From: Gammaproteobacteria bacterium
Lineage (GTDB): Bacteria; Pseudomonadota; Gammaproteobacteria; Steroidobacterales; Foliamicaceae
Direction of reading: 5' to 3'
NCBI GenBank assembly: GCA_026707445.1
Contig: JAPOWV010000024.1
Span: 1 to 64,000, forward strand
Length of the DNA: 64,000 bases
Shown: piece after piece, positions 54,954-63,583 of the stretch
Numbering within the stretch: position 1 is the first letter of the stretch
Layout of the letters: each line of letters opens with the position of its first letter
The notes under the pieces: model-generated
The model's database searches: none
The model's input: the letters and a program-made list of their open reading frames with translations, nothing else
Told to the model about the DNA's origin: nothing
Made by a program: the position numbers and the translations under genes

Positions 54954-55688
54954 ATGAGAAGGACCCGAAAGCGCCGCAGGAGGATCGCATCCCCGATCCT
55001 GGCCGGTCTGATTCTTTGCACGGTGGCCGCCTTCAGCCTGCCCGGACTGAACCGGGTGCCGATACGCACGGTGCAGATTCACGGTGAGATTCATCATGTG
55101 ACCCGGGACGAGCTGCAAGAGCTGGTAGTGCCCTTCACGTCGTGGGGGTGGCTGCGTTTGCCGGCGGAACGGCTCAGCCGGCGGCTGGAGGAACTCAACT
55201 GGGTCGCGTCCGCACGGGTGCGCCGGGAATGGCCCCTGGACGTGAGCATCGTGATTACCGAGCGCAGGCCCATCGCCCGTTGGGGGCCGGACGCGCTGCT
55301 CGACGAGTCCGGCGAGGCGTTCGATCCCGGCGGTCCCATCAACCGGACCCTGCCGTTGCTGCAGGGTCCCGAGGGGACCGAAAAAGAGATGCTGGATCGC
55401 TACCGGGCGTTTTCCGCGCGGCTTGGCGCCCGCTCACTGGCGCTGGACGAACTGCGGCTGGATCCGCGTGGCGCCTGGCGTCTTGACTTGCGGGACGGAC
55501 CGCAACTCCGGCTGGGCGCCGATTCCATCGATCTCAGGTTTGAGCGGGCCCTGTCGGCCCTGGATGAACTGGCCGGGGAACGGGAAACGGAGATCGCCTA
55601 TCTGGACCTGCGCTACCCGAACGGATTCGCCGTGGCCTGGCGCAACCCCAACGCTGCCGCGCGCAAGCAGGGAGGAAGATCGCCATGA
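54954..55688 (+). CDS. ftsQ: Cell division protein FtsQ
   Basis: 244 residues from ATG 54954, one base after the ddl stop. Very basic N-terminus (RRTRKRRRRIA), one membrane helix (about 12-30), a POTRA domain beginning VPIRTVQIHG, and a C-terminal beta domain. It recruits FtsB-FtsL to the divisome. Confidence 0.94.
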   Translation: MRRTRKRRRRIASPILAGLILCTVAAFSLPGLNRVPIRTVQIHGEIHHVTRDELQELVVPFTSWGWLRLPAERLSRRLEELNWVASARVRREWPLDVSIVITERRPIARWGPDALLDESGEAFDPGGPINRTLPLLQGPEGTEKEMLDRYRAFSARLGARSLALDELRLDPRGAWRLDLRDGPQLRLGADSIDLRFERALSALDELAGERETEIAYLDLRYPNGFAVAWRNPNAAARKQGGRSP

Positions 55689-56917
55689 CACGAAGACGCG
55701 ACCAGGAAATCGTGACCGCGCTCGATATCGGCACCTCCAAGGTGGCCGCCATCGTCGCCGCGGTCGATGAGGAATCCAGGGAACTGGAGATTCTGGGTTT
55801 CGGCTCAAGCCCCTCGCAGGGGATGAAGCGCGGCTCGGTCGTGAACATCGAAGCGACGGTGCGGTCGATCGACCAGGCCGTGGGCGAAGCGGAGCTGATG
55901 TCCGGGGTGCAGATCGGCGAAGTGATCGTGGGCATTTCCGGGGACCACGTGCAAAGCCTTACCTCTCACGGAATTGTCGCGGTGCGCGGCGATGAAGTCT
56001 CGGACTCGGATGTCGCGCGCGTAATCGAGGCGGCTCGCGCAGTGGTCGTGCCGTCGGACAAACGCGTGCTGCACGTCCTGCCGCGGGACTACGTGGTCGA
56101 CGATCAGGACGGGATTCTCGATCCCACCGCCATGTCGGGCGTGCGCCTCGAGGCGCATGTTCACATCATTACCGTCGGCGAGAGCGCCGCGCAGAACATC
56201 GAGAAATGCGTTCGCCGCTGCGATCTGCGTTCCGAGCGCATCGTGCTCGAGCATCTCGCCTCGGGCACTGCCATTCTTACCGAAGACGAGATGCAGCTCG
56301 GCTGCTGCGTGCTCGACATCGGCGCGGGCACGACCGACATCGCCGTATTCGAAGGCGGATCGATCCGCTTCACCCACGTCATTCCCATTGCCGGCGACCA
56401 GGTGACCTACGACATCGCCCAATCGCTCAGGACGCCGACTCCGGCAGCCGAGCAGCTCAAGATCCGCTACGCCTGCGCCCTCGCCCAGATGGTCGAGGAA
56501 GACGAGGAAGTCGAAGTGGTCAGCGTCGGTGACCGGCCGCCCCGCAAGCTTTCCAGGCAGGCCCTGGCGCGGGTCGTGGAGCCCCGCTACGAGGAGCTTT
56601 TCCAGTTGGCGCATAACGTGCTGCACCGTGGCGGTTACCTCGAAAGCGCGGCGGCGGGCGTGGTGCTCACGGGCGGTACGTCGGCAATGCCCGGCGCCGT
56701 GGAACTGGCCGAGGAAGTGTTGAACGTGCCGGTCCGCCTGGGTTACGCGCAGCGGGCCGGGGGGATGAAGGAAGTCGTGCGCAATCCGGCCCACGCCACC
56801 GGCGTCGGTCTGCTGCTGTACACGCTCAGGCCGCGCGACGAAGTTGCGGCCGCGGGGTCCAGGTCCCGAAAGGGAGGCCTGCGCTCGGCGTTCAAGTGGA
56901 TCAAGGGTCAATTCTGA
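55685..56917 (+). CDS. ftsA: Cell division protein FtsA
   Basis: 410 residues, overlapping ftsQ by 4 bp. Actin-fold ATPase with ALDIGTSKVAAIV, the 1C domain, DIGAGTTDIAVF and GVVLTGGTSAMPG. The C-terminal amphipathic tail LRSAFKWIKGQF anchors FtsZ filaments to the membrane. Confidence 0.97.
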   Translation: MTRRRDQEIVTALDIGTSKVAAIVAAVDEESRELEILGFGSSPSQGMKRGSVVNIEATVRSIDQAVGEAELMSGVQIGEVIVGISGDHVQSLTSHGIVAVRGDEVSDSDVARVIEAARAVVVPSDKRVLHVLPRDYVVDDQDGILDPTAMSGVRLEAHVHIITVGESAAQNIEKCVRRCDLRSERIVLEHLASGTAILTEDEMQLGCCVLDIGAGTTDIAVFEGGSIRFTHVIPIAGDQVTYDIAQSLRTPTPAAEQLKIRYACALAQMVEEDEEVEVVSVGDRPPRKLSRQALARVVEPRYEELFQLAHNVLHRGGYLESAAAGVVLTGGTSAMPGAVELAEEVLNVPVRLGYAQRAGGMKEVVRNPAHATGVGLLLYTLRPRDEVAAAGSRSRKGGLRSAFKWIKGQF

Positions 56918-56955
56918 CCAACTGTTATCGCTCGCAAGTGCGAAGGAGCACCGTA

Positions 56956-58206
56956 ATGGAGGCAAAAGAAATGAACATAAGGCTGGTGAAGTCCGAACCC
57001 GGATCGACGCCGCGGCTGAAGGTCGTGGGAGTGGGCGGGGCCGGCGGCAACGCGGTCAACGAGATGGTCAAGTCCCACGTCCGCAACGTGCAGTTTGTCG
57101 CCGTCAACACCGACGAACAGGCCATGTCCAACTCCGGGGCGGATGTAAAGCTCACGATAGGGCGCGCGGTGACCCAGGGTATGGGCGCGGGCTCCGATCC
57201 CGGCAAGGGCCGCGAGGCCGCCCTGGAGGACGAAGACCGGCTGAAGGCGGTCATGGGTGGCGCCGACATGATTTTCGTGGCCGCCGGAATGGGCGGCGGG
57301 ACCGGGACCGGCGCCGGCCCGGAGGTCGCGCGCCTGGGCCGGGAGTGCAACCTCCTGGTCGTCGGGGTGGTGACGACGCCGTTCGAGTTCGAGGGGCCGG
57401 CCAGGGCGCAGATCGCCGACGCAGGCATCGCGGCGCTTCGGGAGCACGCCCATTCTCTGATCACCGTTCCGAACGAGAAACTGTTCGAGTTTTTCTGCGA
57501 TCAGGGCGAAGGCGACGTAACCATGCAGGAGGCCTTCAGCGAGTCCAACAAGGTACTGCGCAACGCCGTGCGCGGCATCGCCGAGTTGCTGACCTGCCCG
57601 GGCCGGATCAACGTGGATCTGGCCGATGTCAGAAAAGTAATGCGGGAGCCCGGCCGGGTAGTGATCGGGGCCGGCGAGGCGTCGGGACAGGACCGGGCGC
57701 GCGAGGCGCTCGAGCACGCGATGCAAAGCCCGTTGCTCCAGGGCGTGGACGTGCGCGACGCCCGCGGGCTGCTGGTCAACATCACCCACGGCAATGACCT
57801 GGGCATGCGCGAGTTCAAGTCCCTCGGGGACTCGCTGCAGAACATGCTGGCCCGCGAGGGCATGGTCAAGTTCGGCGAGGTGGTCAACGAGTCGATGAAG
57901 GGCGCGGTGCGGGTTACGCTGGTAGCCACAGGCCTGAGCGCGCCCGAGGGCGCGCGCGAGGAAGCGGCGCAGGCCGGGGGGACGGTTCGCCGGGCCGAGC
58001 CGCGCGGCGCCGGCGACTTCGGGTCCGCACAGGACGGCCCGGGGATCGGCGCGAAGAAGCGAAGCATACTCGGCCTGTCCCAGAAACCCAGCTACGAAGG
58101 CCTGGAACGCCCCGCCGTCATGCGTGTTCGCGCCGGCGCCGGCGGCGGCCGCGGCAGCGAAGCCTTCAATCCCGTGCCCACACACTTGAGAAAGCAGGTG
58201 GATTAG
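56956..58206 (+). CDS. ftsZ: Cell division protein FtsZ
   Basis: 416 residues from ATG 56956 (AAGGAG 7 bases upstream); ATG 56971, with GGAGG, is a second good start. GTP-binding tubulin signature GMGGGTGTGAGP, a divergent switch VTTPFEFEGPA (usually VTKPFxFEG), and NTDEQAMSNSGADVKLTIG. The disordered linker ends in PTHLRKQVD, the conserved C-terminal peptide that binds FtsA/ZipA. Last gene of the dcw cluster; only 38 bp separate it from ftsA. Confidence 0.96.
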   Translation: MEAKEMNIRLVKSEPGSTPRLKVVGVGGAGGNAVNEMVKSHVRNVQFVAVNTDEQAMSNSGADVKLTIGRAVTQGMGAGSDPGKGREAALEDEDRLKAVMGGADMIFVAAGMGGGTGTGAGPEVARLGRECNLLVVGVVTTPFEFEGPARAQIADAGIAALREHAHSLITVPNEKLFEFFCDQGEGDVTMQEAFSESNKVLRNAVRGIAELLTCPGRINVDLADVRKVMREPGRVVIGAGEASGQDRAREALEHAMQSPLLQGVDVRDARGLLVNITHGNDLGMREFKSLGDSLQNMLAREGMVKFGEVVNESMKGAVRVTLVATGLSAPEGAREEAAQAGGTVRRAEPRGAGDFGSAQDGPGIGAKKRSILGLSQKPSYEGLERPAVMRVRAGAGGGRGSEAFNPVPTHLRKQVD

Positions 58207-58213
58207 CAGGAAC

Positions 58214-58274
58214 GGCGGGGCGTTCCGCCCGCCCGCGGCAGGAACACCTGTTAACGCTTCCCGCCCGGGCGGGA
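58214..58274. repeat. GC-rich palindromes after ftsZ
   Basis: GGCGG/CCGCC (58214-58218 with 58225-58229) and a perfect 16-bp palindrome TCCCGCCCGGGCGGGA (58259-58274). There is no T-tract. They could end dcw transcription before the TBDR gene or be chance in GC-rich DNA. Confidence 0.4.
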
Positions 58275-58374
58275 CGGCGTGCGGGATCGGCGTGTCCGGC
58301 GTCGGCAAGCCGGTGTAATATGGCCGCAAGCGCCGTTGGATTTCGCCACCAGCGTGGGCAAACAAGGGGGGATT

Positions 58375-61203
58375 ATGCGCGCAGTCTTTGTTCTTTTGTC
58401 CGCTGTTCTGGCCGCACCGCTCGCGGCCCAGGATGAAGCCCAGGGGCCGGGCGCCTCGGAACTGATCCTTGAAGAAATCATCGTGACGGCAACCCGCCGG
58501 GAACGGTCCGTCATGGAGGTCCCGCTGGCGGTGTCCGCCTACGGCGCGGATCAGCTTGAGCTGAGCGGCGTGTCCGACATAGGACAGCTGATGCGCATCG
58601 CGCCGGGCCTGCACCTGAGCACCGGGCAGGGAGAAACGGTCGGCGCGACGGCCCGTATCCGGGGCGTCGGCACCAACAGCGACAACCCCGGTTTCGAGCC
58701 GGCTGTGGGCCTCTACGTGGACGGCGTCTACCGCAACCGGGCCGGCGTGGGATACAACGAGTTGGGGGCCATTGAACGGGTCGAGATCCTGCGCGGCCCG
58801 CAGGGCACCCTGTTCGGGCGGAACGCATCGGCCGGCGTGGTCAGCATCATAACGGCCGGTCCCGATACCGAACCTTCGGGATACGGCGATATCAGCGTCG
58901 GATCCTACGATTCGACCCGGATCGAGGCCGGCGCCAGCGGGGGCGATGCCGCCAGCGGGATTTCGTTGCGGCTCGACACCGTCTGGCACAAGCGCGACGG
59001 CTTCCTGGAAGACCCCAATTACGACCGGAGCTTCAACGATCGCGACCGCCTGTTCGTGCGCGGCCAATTGATGTACGAGCCCAATGCGGACACCACCATT
59101 CGACTGATTGCGGATCACACGACCCGCGACGAGCAGTGCTGCGCCGCGGTAGGCCTGGTGCGGGGCCCCACCGCGGCCATCATTCAGGGCATCTCGGTGG
59201 CGCAGACCCGCAATCCCGGCATCGTCGGCATCGCATTCGATCCGTATGACCGAAAGGCCACGGTCAGCGCCCGTTCCGGCTACTACCAGGGCATGGACGA
59301 AACCGGCGTTTCGGTGGAGATCAACGCCAGCAGCGGCGTGGGCCGGGTGACCAGCATCACGGCCATCCGGGACTGGCGGACGGAGCGCGGAATGGATATT
59401 GATTTCTCCGTCGTCGATGTCGGCGAACGTCCCCACGGGGAGTCCACAACGGGTTTCGAGACCTTCACGCAGGAGATTCGCATCAACGGCGAGGCCGGCC
59501 CGGTGGACTGGCTGGTGGGCGCCTTCTACGCCAATGAGGACCTCGACTATACCGACGTCCTGGAGTTCGGCGTCGGCTATTCGCCTTACGCCAATGCGAT
59601 CGGCGGCGCGACCGCGGCCGGAGTGGGCGGCGCCCTGGCGCCGCTGGGTGCGGGGGCGGCCGCGTTGGAAGTGGGCGCCCAGCAACTCGCCGCGGGCGCC
59701 GCGGGCTTCGCCGCGGGCCTTGCGCCCTTCCTGCCGCCGGGTTTTGCGGTCCCGCAGCTGACCACCACCCTGCCGTCGTTCCCGGCCTTTCCGTTTCATC
59801 CCTGGGCCGGCTATGAGCAGTACTCCGGGGGCGCCTTTTACGGCAACGGCTCCCGCGACGATTTCGAGCAGAATTCCGAGAGTTGGGCGCTGTTCACGCA
59901 CAACAGCATTGCGCTGGCCAACGACTTCGAGTTGACCGTTGGCTTGCGCTACACCTCGGAAAGCAAGTCGATCGACGCCGACCTGAAATCCAGCGACCAG
60001 GTTTGCCAGCCCTTCGCCGGGAGCGTGCTCGGATATCTTCAGTCGATGCAGACGTACCTGGGCGGCCTGCAAGCCTATGCGGGCGGCGTGAGCCAGTACA
60101 TGCAGCAGCTCGACGGTTTCGTTCAGCAGGCGACGCAGGCGATTCCGAACCCGGCGCTGCAGGCGCAGATCACCCAGGGGGCGGCACAGGTCAAGGCCGG
60201 CGCTCAGGCAGCCGTTGCCGGCGCCGCGCAAACGGCCCAGGGGGGCCAAGCGGCATTGACCGACCCGGTCCTGGCTGGCGCTATCGGAACAATGACGGCT
60301 TTCGCCTGCATCCCCTTTGTGGACCCGAGCCTTGACGGACGCTATTCCGGTTCGAGGGACGAGAGCGAAATCTCCGGCACGGTGCGGCTGTCCCGCCAGG
60401 TGGGCGACTACCTGATATACGGCGGCTACGCGCGGGGCTACAAGGCAGGCGGCTTCAATATGGACCGCACCGGCCTGATCAGTCCCGTACTGACCCTGCT
60501 GACGACCGGCACCGCCAACGTGCCGGGCGTGCACGAGTGGGCTTTCCAGCCCGAGACCGTCGACGCCTTCGACCTGGGCGCCAAGTTCGAGTTCGAGAAC
60601 CGGCGCGCCATGATGGACGTCAACCTCTTCTACGAGAAATTCGACGGTTTCCAGCTGACGACGTTTACCGGTCTGGCCTTTGAGGCGCTGAACATTCCGG
60701 AAGTGACCAGCCAGGGTATCGAGGTCGAGGCGCGCGGTGTCGTGATCGGAGGGGTCGAGGTGTTCGGCGGCGTCACCTACGCCGACGTCAAGTATGGCGA
60801 GGGGCCCGAATACGGGGTGCGTTCCGGACAACGGATGACGCACGCGCCGGAGTGGACCGGCGTGGCCGGCGCCACCATGCGCTTCCCCGTAGGCGCGCTT
60901 GAGGGCGCCTTTCACGTGGATGCGCGCTATACCAGCGAGCACAACACCGGCTCTGATCTGGACATCGAAAAGCAGCAGGATGCCTTCACGGTGGTCAACG
61001 CCAGGCTGATGCTGACCCGCCCGGGTTCGCCGCGCTGGACCATCGATCTGTGGGCGCGCAATCTGCTTGACGAGGAATATTTCATTACGGCGTTCGACGC
61101 ACCGTTGCAGGGCTCCGGAACCGGTCCGGGATCGACCCAGACATTCAACGCGTTTCTCGGCAGTCCCCGCGAATACGGAGTAAGCGTCCGCTACGAGTTC
61201 TGA
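58375..61203 (+). CDS. Large TonB-dependent receptor with Ala/Gln-rich insert, between ftsZ and lpxC
   Basis: 942 residues from ATG 58375, with AAGGGGGG upstream; the in-frame start at 58279 is weaker. Signal peptide about 1-19 (PLAAQ), TonB-box region EEIIVTATRRE about 34-44, plug with GPQGTLFGRNASAG, barrel ending SVRYEF. Two low-complexity inserts lie in presumed surface loops: Gly/Ala/Pro-rich about 405-475, and Ala/Gln/Gly-rich about 548-640 (QAAVAGAAQTAQGGQAAL). Ligand unknown. Its position breaks the conserved ftsZ-lpxC junction. Confidence 0.93.
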   Translation: MRAVFVLLSAVLAAPLAAQDEAQGPGASELILEEIIVTATRRERSVMEVPLAVSAYGADQLELSGVSDIGQLMRIAPGLHLSTGQGETVGATARIRGVGTNSDNPGFEPAVGLYVDGVYRNRAGVGYNELGAIERVEILRGPQGTLFGRNASAGVVSIITAGPDTEPSGYGDISVGSYDSTRIEAGASGGDAASGISLRLDTVWHKRDGFLEDPNYDRSFNDRDRLFVRGQLMYEPNADTTIRLIADHTTRDEQCCAAVGLVRGPTAAIIQGISVAQTRNPGIVGIAFDPYDRKATVSARSGYYQGMDETGVSVEINASSGVGRVTSITAIRDWRTERGMDIDFSVVDVGERPHGESTTGFETFTQEIRINGEAGPVDWLVGAFYANEDLDYTDVLEFGVGYSPYANAIGGATAAGVGGALAPLGAGAAALEVGAQQLAAGAAGFAAGLAPFLPPGFAVPQLTTTLPSFPAFPFHPWAGYEQYSGGAFYGNGSRDDFEQNSESWALFTHNSIALANDFELTVGLRYTSESKSIDADLKSSDQVCQPFAGSVLGYLQSMQTYLGGLQAYAGGVSQYMQQLDGFVQQATQAIPNPALQAQITQGAAQVKAGAQAAVAGAAQTAQGGQAALTDPVLAGAIGTMTAFACIPFVDPSLDGRYSGSRDESEISGTVRLSRQVGDYLIYGGYARGYKAGGFNMDRTGLISPVLTLLTTGTANVPGVHEWAFQPETVDAFDLGAKFEFENRRAMMDVNLFYEKFDGFQLTTFTGLAFEALNIPEVTSQGIEVEARGVVIGGVEVFGGVTYADVKYGEGPEYGVRSGQRMTHAPEWTGVAGATMRFPVGALEGAFHVDARYTSEHNTGSDLDIEKQQDAFTVVNARLMLTRPGSPRWTIDLWARNLLDEEYFITAFDAPLQGSGTGPGSTQTFNAFLGSPREYGVSVRYEF

Positions 61204-61212
61204 CACAGCTCT

Positions 61213-61254
61213 ACCGAGCGCCCCGGACATCCGCAAATTTCGGGGTCGCTCGGT
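61213..61254 (+). terminator. Hairpin after the ftsZ-linked TBDR
   Basis: ACCGAGCG-CCCCG (61213-61225) pairs with CGGGG-T-CGCTCGGT (61241-61254), 13 bp with one bulged T, starting 10 bp after the stop. No U-tract follows; it may act with Rho or as a 3' end stabiliser. Confidence 0.45.
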
Positions 61255-61267
61255 CACCGTAGCCGGT

Positions 61268-61351
61268 TTGTGCCCCCCTCTTGCGGGAGCGTTGGAGCCA
61301 GGATGGCGAAACCGAGCCAGGGATGGCGCCTCCCGAAAGAGGGGGGCACAA
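61268..61351 (+). repeat. Family A hairpin, copy 4 (TBDR-lpxC intergenic)
   Basis: 21-nt arms (61268-61288 with 61331-61351, 20 of 21 paired) plus one further pair. The core holds GCC-AGGAT-GGC (61297-61307) and GCC-AGGGAT-GGC (61316-61327), with GGA motifs 20 nt apart. Sense orientation with both flanking genes; nearly the same core as copy 3. Confidence 0.9.
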
Positions 61352-61373
61352 GGCGGCGGGATCGAAGCGCAGC

Positions 61374-61401
61374 TTGCTTTATTCCGAAAAATGCCGATAA
61401 T
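61374..61401 (+). promoter_or_regulatory. Possible lpxC promoter
   Basis: TTGCTT (61374-61379) and GATAAT (61396-61401) separated by 16 bp. The start of transcription would fall about 5 nt before the lpxC ATG (61412), so the mRNA would be almost leaderless; no clear ribosome site is seen. Confidence 0.4.
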
Positions 61402-61411
61402 TCGGTAGCTT

Positions 61412-62368
61412 ATGGGTGATTCCATCCGGCAAGCGCTTGTCCGGCAAAAAACCCTGCGCGGCACTGTCACGGTTTGCGGCATAGGCCTGCACAGCGGTCG
61501 AAAGGCGCAAATGACACTACGCCCCGCCGCTCCGAACAACGGAGTGGTATTCCGGCGCGAGGACATGCCCGATACGCCGGACGTTCCGGCGCGTCACGAT
61601 TTCATCGTCGATACCCGGCTTGGAACAACCCTGGGGAGCGGCAAGGCGCGGGTGGCGACGGTGGAGCATCTGTTGTCCGCCCTGGCCGGAACCGGCATCG
61701 ACAACGCCTGGGTCGATCTGGACGGTCCCGAGGTGCCGGCGCTGGACGGCAGCGCTTCGGCTTTCGTTTTACTGGTGGAAGAAGCGGGTGTCGAGGAGCA
61801 GGAGACCCCCAGGAGCTATATCCGGGTGCTTGAGGAGGTCCGGGTGGAGCAGGGCCGGCATTGGGCGGCGCTGTCGCCGGGCGAGGGCTACACTCTTTCC
61901 TATCAGGGCGATTTTGCCCATCCCGCTTTCGCTCGCGGCGGTCAGGTTCACGAGTTCGAGTTTTCCGCCGCCGGCTATATCGAGCAGATAAGCCGCGCGC
62001 GCACCTTCGGTTTCCTGCATGAAGTGGCGACCATGCGCCGGCATGGCCTGGCGTTGGGCGGGGGGCTGCACAATGCCGTGGTGTTCGACGATTACCGGGT
62101 CGTAAACGAGGGCGGCCTGCGCTACGCAAACGAGCCGATCCGGCACAAGCTGCTGGATGCGGTGGGCGATCTGTCCCTTCTCGGCCGGCCCCTGATCGGC
62201 AGGTACCGGTGCTTCGGGTCGGGACACACCCTCAACGCACGCCTGATAACGGAACTGATGCAGCGGTCTTCCGCCTGGGAGGAGGTAACGGGCGTCTCCG
62301 ACGGCGCGGACGCGTCGCGCAAGCCCGGACTCGCCGGCCGATTCGACACTCTTACAGGGCTAACCTGA
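61412..62368 (+). CDS. lpxC: UDP-3-O-acyl-N-acetylglucosamine deacetylase
   Basis: 318 residues. The zinc ligands are in TVEHLLSALAG (His) and RHKLLDAVGDL (His and Asp). LHSGRKAQMTLRPA and ISRARTFGF are typical. It commits the cell to lipid A synthesis. Normally it follows ftsZ directly; here a TBDR gene and a hairpin element intervene. Its last 17 bp overlap the convergent dciA. Confidence 0.97.
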   Translation: MGDSIRQALVRQKTLRGTVTVCGIGLHSGRKAQMTLRPAAPNNGVVFRREDMPDTPDVPARHDFIVDTRLGTTLGSGKARVATVEHLLSALAGTGIDNAWVDLDGPEVPALDGSASAFVLLVEEAGVEEQETPRSYIRVLEEVRVEQGRHWAALSPGEGYTLSYQGDFAHPAFARGGQVHEFEFSAAGYIEQISRARTFGFLHEVATMRRHGLALGGGLHNAVVFDDYRVVNEGGLRYANEPIRHKLLDAVGDLSLLGRPLIGRYRCFGSGHTLNARLITELMQRSSAWEEVTGVSDGADASRKPGLAGRFDTLTGLT

Positions 62369-62654
62369 TGCGTACGCGCTTGACCGGCCAGCCGCCGTTG
62401 CCTGCGGTCCGTTCCATATTGCGGGCCTCGAATCTCAGGCGGGCGGCCCATTCGGGGGCCGCGGCGAATACCGTCAGGGTGCCGCCCGGATCGAGGTTGC
62501 TGCCGGCAAAGCCTTCACGCAGGCCGGGTTGCAGTGATTCGCGCAGCAGGTCGGCCAGCGCCACCTGGTCGCGGGCCTGTTCCGCCAGATCGCCGAGCGC
62601 AGCCTCCAGAGTTTCCGGACGGCTTTTGCGCGGCGGCGTTCGAATGGGGCGCAT
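62352..62654 (-). CDS. dciA: DciA/DUF721 family protein (DnaB helicase operator)
   Basis: 100 residues, short for the family. The N-terminus is basic (PIRTPPRKSRPETL), and the DUF721 core LTVFAAAPEWAARLRFEARNM matches the conserved LxVxxxxxxWaxxLr pattern. DciA assists DnaB helicase loading in bacteria without DnaC. The same slot between lpxC and secA holds dciA in Pseudomonas, and on the strand opposite lpxC as here. Confidence 0.85.
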   Translation of the reverse strand: MRPIRTPPRKSRPETLEAALGDLAEQARDQVALADLLRESLQPGLREGFAGSNLDPGGTLTVFAAAPEWAARLRFEARNMERTAGNGGWPVKRVRIRLAL

Positions 62655-62684
62655 GTCGTAGAATCCTTACCTTGCGATATTGCC

Positions 62685-63569
62685 ATGAGCTTGAATAATC
62701 GAAACCTGTTGCTGAACCGCCACCTGATCTGGGCCTTCGCGCTGGTTGCCTGTTCGGCCGGAAGCTATCTCGCCGGGAGCCTGTTGCAGGACCGGGCGAT
62801 GCCGTCCGTGGTTGCCCGTCTGGACAAGCTGCAGACCGCCGTGGTGGCGCAGAACGAAGAACTCGAAGAAGCCCGCGCGAACGCGGAGCGCCGGATCGCC
62901 GTGATGGCGGCTCGAGTCGAGGAAATGAAAGCGGCGCTGGTGCAGATGGAAACCTGGCAGACCTCGCTGGAGGAAATGGGCGGCGAAGTCCCTTTCAATC
63001 CGGTGAGCGCCGACATCCCCAACCCTTCGCTGGGCTATGGCGGGGCTGTCGCCGGCGAAAGGGTGGACCTGATCGCCGAACTCAATCTCCTGACGGCCCG
63101 GATGAACCAGCGTTTCAGGGACTTGCAGGACGTGGCCGACGCGCTTACCCGGGAAGGCGCGGATTCCATGTACGCGCCTTCGGGCTGGCCGGTGGATTCG
63201 CGCCGCATCACCTCGCATCGCGGCTTTCGCAGGGATCCGTTCTCCGGGAAGCGGCAATGGCACGACGGCGTGGACATCGACGGCGCCATGGGCGACCCGA
63301 TCTACGCCGTGGCATCGGGTGTCGTCACCTGGTCGGGCCGCAGAAGCACTTACGGGGAGTTGGTGGAAATCAGTCACGCCGGCGGCTACGTCACCCGCTA
63401 TGCGCACAACTCTCTCAATCTCGTGGCGGTGGGCGATTACGTGCAGCGGGGCCAGGAAATCGCCCGTATGGGCCGCAGCGGGCGGGTCACCGGCAGCAGC
63501 CTGCACTTTGAAGTCTGGCGCAACGGCGTTACCGTAAACCCGGTTGATACCTTCCGCAGAGCTCCCTGA
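62685..63569 (+). CDS. M23 family metallopeptidase with N-terminal membrane anchor and coiled coil
   Basis: 294 residues. One membrane helix (about 12-32), a coiled coil (about 42-95) and a LytM domain (about 160-290). Zinc ligands are WHDGVDIDG (His and Asp) and SLHFEVW (His), with YAHN as the catalytic His region. It probably cuts peptidoglycan crosslinks in the periplasm. It sits just upstream of secA, as in Pseudomonas and relatives, divergent from dciA with 30 bp between starts. Confidence 0.92.
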   Translation: MSLNNRNLLLNRHLIWAFALVACSAGSYLAGSLLQDRAMPSVVARLDKLQTAVVAQNEELEEARANAERRIAVMAARVEEMKAALVQMETWQTSLEEMGGEVPFNPVSADIPNPSLGYGGAVAGERVDLIAELNLLTARMNQRFRDLQDVADALTREGADSMYAPSGWPVDSRRITSHRGFRRDPFSGKRQWHDGVDIDGAMGDPIYAVASGVVTWSGRRSTYGELVEISHAGGYVTRYAHNSLNLVAVGDYVQRGQEIARMGRSGRVTGSSLHFEVWRNGVTVNPVDTFRRAP

Positions 63570-63583
63570 CCCCGCCCTTGAAT

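Noticed and set aside
56908-61566. A 1552-codon open frame on the minus strand across ftsZ, the TBDR and lpxC
   Set aside because: It lies wholly antisense to three well-recognised genes. High GC at third positions keeps the opposite frame free of stops; the translation shows no domain or signal peptide.
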